This document shows positions 33,957-43,739 of a DNA stretch of 64,000 nt, piece after piece; the first letter of the stretch is position 1, and the number at the start of each line of letters is the position of its first letter. Location: contig JAUIRK010000934.1 of assembly GCA_030549495.1 (NCBI GenBank), positions 685,462 to 749,461 on the forward strand. The letters are read 5' to 3'. A program made the position numbers and the translations under genes. The notes below the pieces were generated by a model. It searched no databases. It worked only from the letters and a program-made list of their open reading frames with translations, and was not told the DNA's origin. Source of the DNA: Nectonema munidae (taxonomy: Eukaryota; Nematomorpha; Nectonematoida; Nectonematidae).

Positions 33957-35852
33957 ATGATATTTCTATCCTCAATAATTGTTATCCTATTTGTTTATCT
34001 ATTCCTTTTTAACGGCATTGAACATTTGGAAATATTTTTCAAAACAGTATTAAGGGACTTAAGAGCGCTGTTTTATTTACTTCGTTTCAAATGTCGTCTT
34101 TGGAGATTTAAAAAGTATAACACTTCAATCCCAAGGCTCTTTTATGAAAGAACTCTGATAAAATGGCCAAATGATGTTGCTTTTCTTTTTGAGGAAGAAT
34201 CATGGACGTATAATGATTTGGCAAGATACTCCAATGCAATTTCCTTGTATTTTTTGAAAAAGGGGTTTAAACCAGGAGACACCATAGCTTTACTAATGGA
34301 ATCAAGACCACAGTATGTGGGCATTTGGCTTGGACTTTCTAATATTGGTCTTATACCTGCTCTCATTAATACAAGTGTTAAAGAAGCATCTCTCCTATCT
34401 GCGTTAGATTCAGTTAATACAAGTTCCATCATTATTAGTAATGCATACTTAAATTTATTTGAAAATTTGCTTTCAGAATTGGATCAAATTACTTGTTATT
34501 TATGCTGCTATGAAGGAAAAGTTATTAATAATAGATTTGAAAAAATTGACGAAAATTTAGAATTTGATAAAAGTCTACCTGCTAATTCTATTTATAAAAT
34601 TAAATCTGCTCATGATCCTTTTCTGTATATTTTTACTTCTGGAACTACAGGTACTTCTAAAGCTGCTATTGTTTCTCATGTAAAGTTTTTTTACATATGT
34701 TATTTTTTAAGTCGATTTCTACAAATTACTAGAAAAGATAGAATTTATTGTGTACTGCCTTTATATCATTTAGTTGGTTGTTCTGCGGGTGTAGGCCAAA
34801 GTATTATTCTTGGGAATACTGTTGTTTTAAGAAAAAAATTCTCCGCTAGCCAGTTTTGGCATGACTGTATAAAGTATGAGTGTACTGTGAGCCAGTATAT
34901 AGGAGAGATTTGTCGTTATTTATTAGCTCAGCCAGTTAAACCCGAAGAAAAACAGCATAAAATTCGTCTTATGTATGGAAATGGTTTGCGTTCTGAAGTA
35001 TGGAATTTATTTACTACACGATTTGGTATTGAGAAAATAGGCGAGTTTTACGGCTCTACCGAAGGTAACACTAACATGGTTAACATTGATTACAGGCTGG
35101 GCTCGTGTGGCTTCACATCTAGAATCATTCCCCAAATTTTGCCCTATATGATTATTAAAGTTGATCCCGAAACAATGATTCCTGTTCGCAAAGATGGCAT
35201 GTGCGTTCAATGTGCGCCTGGAGAAGTTGGACAATTAGTGGGCAAAATAGTGAAAACTGATCCAATGAAAAATTTTAGTGGGTATACGAATAAGGAAGCG
35301 ACCGAAAAAAAGATAATTTGTGACGTCTTTGCGAAAGGCGATTATGCTTTTTTATCAGGTGACATAATGATGATGGACAAATTTGGCTTTTTTTACTTCA
35401 AGGATAGAACAGGGGATACATATAGATGGAAAGGAGAGAATGTTTCCACCACTGAAGTCGAAGCTGCATTCTCCAAGTTCCTTCCAACAGCTGAATCGTG
35501 TGTTTACGGCGTTTCTATTCCAGGTAATGATGGCAAAGCGGGAATGGCTGCTATTTCTCCCTCGAAAAACAACGATATATCAGAGTTGGCTCAATTAATG
35601 CCCGGATTGGCAGAAAGTTTGTTGTCTGTTTTGCCCTTCTTTGCTGTTCCTCTTTTCATTAGAATCGTTCAACAGTTGGAAATGACGAGCACCTTCAAGT
35701 ATAAGAAAAACGAATTGGCCAAACTCGGCTTCGATACTTCACAGTTGAATGATGGGGATCGCTTATTCTACCTTGATTTTCAAAGCAAGACGTATACGTC
35801 CCTGACTCCTTCAGTTCATGAATCTATCATGTCAAATTCAATCAAATTTTAA
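33957..35852 (+). CDS. FATP: Long-chain fatty acid transport protein / very-long-chain acyl-CoA synthetase (FATP1/4-like)
   Basis: FATP (SLC27A) proteins take up long-chain fatty acids and activate them to acyl-CoA with ATP at the plasma or ER membrane. The 631-residue frame is close to human FATP1 and FATP4 (about 645). Residues 3-20 form a hydrophobic membrane anchor. The AMP-binding P-loop is YIFTSGTTGTSKAA (224-237). The adenylate motif is EFYGSTEGN (363-371). The FATP signature is at 464-502, with SGDIMMMDKFGFFYFKDRTG and WKGENVSTTEVE. YGVSIPGNDGKAGMAA (517-532) and a C-terminal MTSTFKYKKNELAK follow. No catalytic motif is broken. The whole coding region is one exon, unlike typical animal FATP genes and unlike eEF1G here. 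The first ATG is chosen because it gives the family's N-terminal anchor. It could be an old retrocopy or a gene that lost its introns. Confidence 0.96.
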   Translation: MIFLSSIIVILFVYLFLFNGIEHLEIFFKTVLRDLRALFYLLRFKCRLWRFKKYNTSIPRLFYERTLIKWPNDVAFLFEEESWTYNDLARYSNAISLYFLKKGFKPGDTIALLMESRPQYVGIWLGLSNIGLIPALINTSVKEASLLSALDSVNTSSIIISNAYLNLFENLLSELDQITCYLCCYEGKVINNRFEKIDENLEFDKSLPANSIYKIKSAHDPFLYIFTSGTTGTSKAAIVSHVKFFYICYFLSRFLQITRKDRIYCVLPLYHLVGCSAGVGQSIILGNTVVLRKKFSASQFWHDCIKYECTVSQYIGEICRYLLAQPVKPEEKQHKIRLMYGNGLRSEVWNLFTTRFGIEKIGEFYGSTEGNTNMVNIDYRLGSCGFTSRIIPQILPYMIIKVDPETMIPVRKDGMCVQCAPGEVGQLVGKIVKTDPMKNFSGYTNKEATEKKIICDVFAKGDYAFLSGDIMMMDKFGFFYFKDRTGDTYRWKGENVSTTEVEAAFSKFLPTAESCVYGVSIPGNDGKAGMAAISPSKNNDISELAQLMPGLAESLLSVLPFFAVPLFIRIVQQLEMTSTFKYKKNELAKLGFDTSQLNDGDRLFYLDFQSKTYTSLTPSVHESIMSNSIKF

Positions 35853-35940
35853 CGTGTTCTCTTCTTGTTTTGTAAGCAATTTCTAACCTTATTTTTCCAT
35901 ATTATCAAAAAGTATTCTAAAGTTCTATTTTTTTTATATC

Positions 35941-35946
35941 AATAAA
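35941..35946 (+). promoter_or_regulatory. Poly(A) signal of FATP
   Basis: AATAAA lies 88 nt beyond the FATP stop codon (TAA at 35850-35852). A T-rich and GT-rich stretch (TTGTTTATTCTCTTGTTTTC) follows, as expected downstream of a cleavage site. Confidence 0.6.
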
Positions 35947-36289
35947 TATTTAATCGCTTGTTGTTTATTCTCTTGTTTTCTGTGGGTATTTCATTGCATT
36001 ACCTTTTCTTCCACACGTTTTCATCTGAAGTTATCATATCACCTTTACTGGAATTAACTACCAACTCTTATACTAGAATGACTGCCATAAATGAGTACTT
36101 GTAACTGTGTTCAAAACGTTAGGCCTAAGTTTAATCCAATTCCTAAATACCTAGAACACTCTTTTCGATTGTGAAAACAGTTATATTAGTGATGGGCAAA
36201 ATTTATCCTCTCAAGTCATGGAGGGTAAATCGTTTTACGTCCCCTACTTTTCTTAGATTTTAAATATTTTTAGTGTGATATATATATAT

Positions 36290-36860
36290 ATATATTTCAA
36301 ATATGCTAAATCTAATGCTGACATCCATTTCTTATAAAAGTCCATCAAACCTGTCAAAAATATCATTTAAATAGACAGTTCATATGAAAATAAATTTTTT
36401 TATTGAAATACTTATAAAGTTTTTACACATATAATCCACTTTCAAGTATGCTAAATTTAGTGGTGATCATTTTTTTTAATGAAAATGCATCAAACTTGTC
36501 AAAAAAATGATTTGAATATGATAGTTCATGTGAAAATTAAAATTCTTATAGAAATGCTTTTAAAAGTTTTTTACATATATATACCCATTTTCAAGTATGC
36601 TGAATCTAATGATGATGTTTATTTTTTTATATGAAAATATAAAAGTATGTTGAGTTTATTGGTCATCTTCATTTTTTTAATAAAAAACAATGTAACCTGT
36701 TAAAAAATTTAAAAATATGACACCTCATGTCAAAATTAAAATTTTTTATTCTTATAAAAAGTTTTTTATACATTTATACCTTTTTTAAGTATGCCCAATT
36801 TAGTGATGATACTAGCTTTTTTTATAAAAATCAATTAAACCTGTAATTCAAATAAATAAA
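36290..36860. repeat. Satellite-like tandem repeat, unit about 146 bp
   Basis: The phrase AAGTATGCTAAATTTAGTGG and its variants start at 36302, 36447, 36596 and 36790, with a shorter partial unit at 36648. Full spacings are about 145, 149 and 142 bp. The shared interior includes CATCAAACTTGTCAAAAA and TTCATGTGAAAATTAAAAT. Copies are clearly diverged. There is no coding content. Confidence 0.82.
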
Positions 36861-37621
36861 TAATAAAATCTTCAAAATAAATTCTACTTGCAGTATTTCT
36901 CTGGTAATTATATTTTCTTAATTTATTTAATAAATCAACTTTAGGTGTTTAATTCACTGAAAATATTTCATTTATCAGTAAATTATGCTTCTCGATAGGA
37001 CCTCCATTTTTTTTGGCTACAAATTCGTTAGCGGCTCGTAGTCTCTACGTCATATCTTCAATAAATGATGATTCTAATCCTATATGATTAAAGATTTTTC
37101 ATGTGTGAAAGAGGAACTTCTTTTCCAGGTTCAAAATCTTTTTTGAAGCACCCAATATTAGATCATTACACCACTTCCTAATTCATTGAAACATGGTAGA
37201 TCTTCCATTTAGTCAAGATACATATTTTTTTAACTTCTTTCCCTCTGTCTTTATGTGGGCATTTCAGTTTTTCGGATATTCGAGGTTTCACTATATTGAT
37301 TTGGCGACTTATTACTTATTTTTAAAGCGAACTATTTACATTAAGTGATATGCTCTGACAAAATAATTTTCCTTCTTCCTTTTTTAAGTGATTTGATAAA
37401 GACTCTTGGAGTTGAAATTTATAAATAAAATTTTTTGAAACCTTACTCCTTTTTTAAAAAAATGAATTTAATAATTAAGAATTAATTTTTATTAATTTAA
37501 AATTATACACAATGTATATTTTAAAAAATTATAGACATTTTTATTTTCAGATAGTTTACTTCTTAATTACACCTAGCTAGCTTCTTATCAAGTCTAGATA
37601 CTAAAAGTCATATAAGGCATG

Positions 37622-38226
37622 CCTGTCAACTCTTCCTGCAATACCCGGTGACTCCCAGTTTTGGTTGCTTTCTCCAGTTTTTAAAAATTTTTACAATTAA
37701 AAAATTGATATCAACATCATATTATTGATGATTTCATTGTTGGCGATATTGATGACAAGGGAAACAACATTGTTCATTATCTACAAGATGATTTGTGGCA
37801 TTCTATTTCCAAAACAAAAGTTCCTGGAATATTAACAGAAATATTCAAAATCCTTTCTTGCCTTAATTCTTGTACTTTCACATAGCAATGCAAGTCTTGA
37901 ACGATTATTCAGCATTGCACAAAAAAATTAAAACGATATGCCGTCTTCTTTATAGTTAGATGGTATACATTGGCAAGCATTTTTGTCATGAAGAAACCAA
38001 AACATAACAATTAAAAAGAATGATTCAATTCGTCTTTGTTTTTGTTTAGCTTAGTACTTTATTGTGTTACTAACTAGTATATCTGTATTTGGCATTATTC
38101 TAATTGTCAATTATATTTAACAAAATGCTTTTTGTTAAAGAGAATTCTGTAGATTAATTCACTTCTCCCTGTTTTTTCAACAAAAAATCAAGAATCTCCA
38201 GGTTTCAAAAATTTAAGGTTGACAGG
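37622..38226 (+). mobile_element. hAT-like remnant
   Basis: The inverted ends begin CCTGTCAACTC on the left and CCTGTCAACCTTAAA on the right (reverse complement). Inside, at 37870-37990, is a decayed hAT C-terminal motif (SNASLERLFSIAQKN). The element is internally deleted and no convincing 8-bp duplication was found. Confidence 0.6.
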
Positions 38227-38261
38227 TAAAAAATGTTAATAGTTAGTAATCGTGAGTAAGG

Positions 38262-38400
38262 TTGGTTAGGTATTGGGTTTCGATAACTCAAGGTCTTGGG
38301 TTCGATCCCGCATCAAGCCTACTTTCTCATAGTTCGATACAAGCGGCGCAATTGTGCCTTCTCGATGAAAACACCCCACGGTACCTTTACCTTTAGAAAT
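38262..38400 (+). mobile_element. tRNA-derived SINE, second family
   Basis: The head has an A-box-like GGTTGGTTAGGTATTGGG and a B box GGTTCGATCCC, spaced as in a tRNA. A body with CGATACAAGCGGCGCAATTG and CACCCCACGGTACC follows. It differs from the SINE pair at 32287-32635. It does not fold into a complete tRNA cloverleaf with anticodon arm, so it is not called a tRNA gene. Confidence 0.65.
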
Positions 38401-38531
38401 CAGTGACAAGCGATTCAAAATTTTTAAACGGTTCATTTTCCACGATATCCCGTATATTAAGCATAAATGGATGAGTTCAGTGTTTAAACCTAAAGCCTTT
38501 TATTACACAGCTAAAGCAAGCTACTTGTAGA

Positions 38532-38610
38532 CAGGGGTCTTCAAACTTTTTAACCCATCATTGATTATTTGTTTTCCCCTCGACCCCCAGATAAGTTCAA
38601 TAAAAATATG
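38532..38610. mobile_element. Left end of a hAT-like MITE
   Basis: CAGGGGTCTTCAAACTTTTT followed by CCCCTCGACCCCCAG is the usual look of a hAT terminus with subterminal CCCC motifs. A matching right end was not found within the next kilobase, so this is a solo end. Confidence 0.4.
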
Positions 38611-38987
38611 AAATCATTTTTTGCCTTCCTGATGATGATCATTGATGCATGAAAATTTGCTTTTAAAATAAAATTTTATTCTTTGTTTATATACTAATAA
38701 TACACAACATTCATGACTATCTCTGTATGTAGACAGTCGCTTACATAGCGCTAAGTTTATTATTTTTCAATGCATATTTATTCGTATTGTGATTATTTAA
38801 TTTTCCTTAAAGCAAACAGCTATGACCTACAACCATAAATAATGCTTATGTATGATACATATACTAAAAAGAACAGAGTATGAATGTGCTTTATCCATTT
38901 CTCGATGTAGAAGTAAAGGAATAGAGATAATGTATCGCGTCTCTCTATTGATTTTGAATTCTCTTTCTAAAAATCAATATTGGTCCC

Positions 38988-39050
38988 TTTGTATTCGATG
39001 CACCCTTCATACAATTTGTATTCGATGCACCCTTCATACAATTTGTATTC
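38988..39050. repeat. 27-bp tandem repeat
   Basis: Two perfect copies of a 27-bp unit beginning TTTGTATTCGATGCACCCTT are followed by the first nine bases of a third. The identity shows recent slippage or duplication. Confidence 0.9.
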
Positions 39051-39542
39051 GCAGCGTCTTCTATTGCAAAGAAATAAACGATATTTGATGCACTTTTTTC
39101 ATATACAAAAAATTATTACTATGAAGACCATGCCATTCAGATTTGTGTATATCATGCTTTATTTTCAAATGAACTGACTTTTTCACAAGTACGCACGTAT
39201 TGTTTCATTTCATCGTGCTGACTAAAATGAACGAAAAAAATGCCACAAAGTGGAGCGTCTAATTTGTATGCTCCCTATTCACGCCTTTTTTAATAGGAAA
39301 CTTATAAATGAACACTTATGATTTTGTAAAATATCTCAACTGTATATAGAATATTTGTCTTCATCGAATATAAATTAAATGTGTGCCTTTTTACCCAAAT
39401 AAAGCGAAAGAATCTGAAATCTTCTCCAAAGCTTTCGAAATTTATTTTTTTTTAATTAAAAATAATGCGATGATTCATTCAATTAAATAACACAATTATG
39501 ACGTAATTAACACAATTAATTACGTTATCCTCCATTCAATTA

Positions 39543-40716
39543 CGTCGTTGTTGCAACCAGTTACATCAAGTTAAAAAAATAAAACTTAAAAATGAATTTA
39601 TTAGCAATCAATATGCCCATGATTTCCTGACTTGTTCAGGTAGAAAATCATATTGCGGTAGTAGGTATTGCAATCAGAGCACTCGTAATTTGCAAGAAAG
39701 CACTGCTAATGCGCTCCTTCAGTGGCTTTCATTGATGCACTCTTGCTTAGTGACCCACCAAATTCTTCCATCTGCTAAAGCAGTTCTCAATTGGATTGAG
39801 AAATGGGCAATATGGGGGTAGTAGGTACAACAAGACAATTTTCGATATCGATGAATTGCTGCATTGCCCATTATTTACAGGGGAGTGTCAACATGCAACT
39901 CACGGCATTTCAATTTTAGATCGCAAAGACAAACCTGAAATGGTTGGTGATCGTGTATCTAACCGTAGGCGGATAATCTCTGAAGTAAGTTCTAAGCCAA
40001 CCTCATCTAGAAAGAGAATGCATTCAAGAGATGGTGTACATTGCTCCATAACACGAAACTTGTGTGCATATTTGAAGCGTTTTTAAATTGTACTAGGAGT
40101 GGGGACAGGCAGAACAATTTTTACCGTGTAATGAAAGCTGCGCAGACATCTCTCGATGCACGAATTTAAAACCGTGATTCCAAATGCTTCATTCACACGC
40201 TTTAACAAGCTACCTGAAAGGTTAGCAGACAATTTTCTTGCACCCATCCGCGTATGTCACCTTTTTGCTGCACTGACAGTTTGCCTCAATCGTTTCCTTC
40301 TTTATTGCCTGCTTATTACAGGCCACTGGCGTAGAACTTAGCCACACTTGTTGCTACAGTCGTCTTGAAAGTCCAAGAAGATTTGCAATTGAGCTGTTTC
40401 CATAACCCTCTAAGCCTAAGACAAGGATTATTGCACGCCTCCTTACTTCAAGAGATACTCTTTTCGTTCTCATGATTGTTTTCTGGGGTGTCTGTCTCTC
40501 TCCATTCCTTTTGTGTGCTTGTGGAATCTCCTTTGCACTATTCTGCATTTCATCACGTTGTTGATTTGACACAAGGATTAAAGGGTGTGATTTACAAATG
40601 AACAAATAGAAGAAGTTGAATGTGCTCACTTCACCCAGTTATGATGCACTTTATTTGAGGAGCTTTGCACAATAGCTTATTTTTTTAAACTGACCTAATT
40701 GATTGAGACGACGACG
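39543..40716 (-). mobile_element. Tc1/IS630-type DNA transposon, decayed
   Basis: TA sites (39541-39542, 40717-40718) flank inverted repeats of about 45 bp. The left end begins CGTCGTTGTTGCAACC; the right end, reversed, begins CGTCGTCGTCTCAATC; both continue to GTTAAAAAAATAA. The minus strand encodes an HTH (VSLEVRRRAIILVLGLEGYG, SSIANLLGLSR) at 40354-40460. Further on are NAAIHRYRK and PYCPFLNPIENCFSRWKNLV (about 39760-39870), the end of the DDE domain with its final catalytic glutamate. The preceding aspartate position reads glycine (MGNAAIH for MDNAAIH). Stops and frame changes disrupt the rest. At 1174 bp it is an ordinary size for this superfamily. Confidence 0.85.
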
Positions 40717-40718
40717 TA

Positions 40719-43145
40719 ATAGATCGAAAACACTGTATTTTAAACCATATTTTCATATAATTCTACATTTTTCTATACTTTATTATCACCAGTAGACTAC
40801 TTAATTATATTACCATGGGCTTCAGTATAATATATGCATACAACTCGATTTCATCACTTGCACTCTCTATTTCCTGTCACTTTTAGTCAGTTGGGTTGCC
40901 TTCATTTCAGCTTTTCATTTTGGTAAGGGCGTTTAAACTTGGAAACACTAGTCAAAAAAATTTACTGATAAAGTGTCCAATTTTATATCTCTTTTGAAAC
41001 TCGGAATTCGTGTGATTTTATCACAAGAATCATCCTGGTTTTCTCTATCTTGACAAATTTGCGAAGAAATTTTTGAGGCTACAATGTCTTGATCGTTTTC
41101 AAGTTCAACAAATTCTTCGTTATAAGCTTCTATTGACAAAAAAACATCAAGGGTTTGTAAAATAAAAATTGAAGAAAGTCAGTAATTGAAAGAATATTCG
41201 GAAAGTTGAAAAGATAGCTTGATGTTTGTAAGATCGATTTTTGAATATGCCGTACAATTCCCGAGAAACGAATGCCTTTTCTCCGTTGTATTCTCATTTT
41301 ATTATTGAGTTTTTTTCACATTTTTTGTCGATGGCATCCAAGGCAAGAATAATAAAAATTTTCCATGATTGCAGAGATACGGATGTCTCATTCGGAAATC
41401 GAACGCAGGTGGACTGGATTGGTGATGGTCGATGATTCGGTTGACGAATATTTGTCTCTAAAACATTCAACATCCGTATTATTTTTCGGAAAAAAAAATT
41501 CGCAAATATTTATTAGATTGTTTTTTATACAGACATATAAACTGCATTATTTTATGACATTTTTGATATCGTCGGTCGATACTCTCTAACAATACAAAAA
41601 TTTTCTGTGCATTTAATTGGCAGAAAAGAGCTTTCTAAAATTCGAGAAAGACTACTATGTTCAAAGTTATCTCCATTACACACCACACCTATCTTCTGGA
41701 ATAGTACACTCGTTATGATTAGAAGACTTACAACAATATATAAATCATTGTATCTTTATGCTTCTAGGTAGAAAGTTTTTCTTTTCAAAAGAAACATTTT
41801 GGATCAATATATTTTTACTAAGAACTCTTTGAGCATCTTTGCAAAGATACTTCAAGCTTAAGTAATGTTATACCTTTCATATCATCACTAAAAATTTTTT
41901 TTTTCCATCCTTATTTAAAAACAAAGACTTAAAGAATATGCAAAATAATTTGATGAGAGAAATTGAAAAAATGCTCACATTTAGAAGAAAATGGATTATA
42001 TGTGATTTCAACTTTTTAGATCTTAGAACAAATCAATTTTTTGAAACTGAATATTTTTAAAATGTTGTAAGAAGTAAACCTAACTATATGATTAATGGAC
42101 TAGAAGGCAAGGACAGTAATAATGGTAAAGAAGCCTAAAAAAGTAACTCCAACTTTGAAACCAATTGACATCAATCAAATAATGAAATCTTGTTTAAACC
42201 TAATTCAGACAAAAGTTCTTATTGCGATAAATTTTTCTGTAAGAAAAAGCAGATTTGCCAGCTCTAAAACATCTCTGAACCTCTTGAATGGCGGAGACTA
42301 AATAAAACCAAATATAAAATTGACATTTTTAGCATGTCCATACGATTGTTTCGGGACGCAAGTCAGATATATGATGAAAGAAGAAATAGAAGAACACGAG
42401 AAGGAGTCCAAAAACTTTTATTTTTAAAGAGTAATATAAAAAAATATCGTTCAAATATTAATAAAAACAAGTTAATCTTATAAAGTTAATAAATTAGCTT
42501 AAAATTTATATATTCGAACAACTGGATCACTATTAAACGCTTCTACTGCTTCTTTCCCTGCTGAAGCAAAATTCAGGTTTTACAAAAAATAATTTCAAAG
42601 ATTGAATTGGAAGAAAAGAAATTTTTTAACACAATCTTGCGCTTATCCTAAGATTTAGCTTTGCCTAGCCGTTTGGCTGAACACAACCGCTTTTTAGCCG
42701 AGTCTATTAAAAAAAACTGAATTTGAGTATTAAGAATCTTTTAATATTAAAATTTAGAATCTAATTTATTTAAATTTTCATCCAAGGCGATTTGTACGTT
42801 CAGCACGGAGTCAAAAGAGATGCGTTCAAATGAGTGACAATTCAAAGTAGTGAAAAAAAAATTTTAATTTGGCATCTCGCAAATTTTATAAAGATTCTAA
42901 ATAAATTTTCTTATTGCGCCCTTTGGAATGAGGTTAAGGGGAAGGTGCGCGACCTCCTTTACTTTACAAGTCAAATACATCCATTAACATTTTTTGTTCT
43001 ACTTATTTGAATTTTTTGTTTATAATTTTTGTTCTAATGTTGTACATTTAGATAACCTGATTTAGAACACTGTGGCTCGCGCCATAGTTTGTCAAACAAA
43101 GTTATATTAATTAAGGGAATAACACATACATTTACATAACTAAAG
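40719..43145. other. Spacer, no assigned features
   Basis: AT-rich sequence with short frames, none with a recognisable family. A small cysteine-containing stretch near 42200-42270 was considered and rejected. No transposon ends were paired here. Confidence 0.4.
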
Positions 43146-43436
43146 AGATTTGTTGTTGAACGCTTATAATTTCAAAGATTTTTTGTGGTGCCCTCTCTTT
43201 AATTCATTTTTTGAGATTTTTGTCCAAATTGTTTTGTCTTTACTGATAAAGATGTCTGAATTTTTCTGATTCTCGTTATCTTAGCTTTCATCTTCACCTT
43301 CTTCACTATCACAAGAAAAAGGAGTATCACTAGAATTTCAAAAACTCTGCTCAAAAAGAAAGATTCCATTCTCATCATCATCCGAAAAATCACAGCCAGA
43401 TTTATCTTCTCCACTTGAAAAAAGCATATCCATGAT
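43146..43436 (-). pseudogene. piggyBac N-terminal acidic region, remnant
   Basis: Reading from an ATG at about 43434, the minus strand gives MDMLFSSGEDKSGCDFSDDD, then DSEEGEDES and SKDKTIWTKISKN, with in-frame stops. An acidic serine/aspartate-rich leader followed by a TxWTK motif is how piggyBac-type transposases begin. The catalytic part is absent downstream (lower coordinates). The leader cannot be assigned to a subfamily. Confidence 0.5.
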
Positions 43437-43535
43437 GATCAAAAAGAATTTCAAGACAAAGAAATGAATGAGAAGCAAAAAAAACTAATAATATACTTAT
43501 TCGTATATCTATGAATCAATATAATATAAAAGTTA

Positions 43536-43736
43536 GACGTCAATTGACGCAGATGGTCCTTTATGTCAAAAATGACACATCATCTTGAAGTTGAATTCTT
43601 CAAAGATAAAATAACACATATGTCAAATGAAACATTAATTAAAACAATCTCACGTAGTATGATGGTATAGTCACACATGCTATAGTGATAAATCCAATAT
43701 CAAAGTATAGTTTACGTCAATTGACCTCTTTGGTCC
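43536..43736. repeat. Repeated palindromic motif GTCAATTGAC + TGGTCC
   Basis: ACGTCAATTGAC, then five or six bases, then TGGTCCTT occurs at 43536-43560 and again at 43714-43736 in the same direction. A weaker version (ACGTCATCAGTTGACGATGT) lies at about 45770. The pair sits directly 5' of the piggyBac N-terminal remnant, so the motifs may be subterminal transposase sites. This assignment is a guess. Confidence 0.45.
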
Positions 43737-43739
43737 TTC

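Noticed and set aside
38815-38835. AACAGCTATGACC, matching part of a common cloning-vector primer site
   Set aside because: Only about 13 bases match and no other vector sequence is adjacent; chance is the simplest explanation.
42180-42420. Cysteine-containing stretch (YCDKFFCKKKQICQL) suggestive of a Kazal or follistatin-like exon
   Set aside because: It is followed by a stop, lacks the later cysteines and has no credible splice sites.
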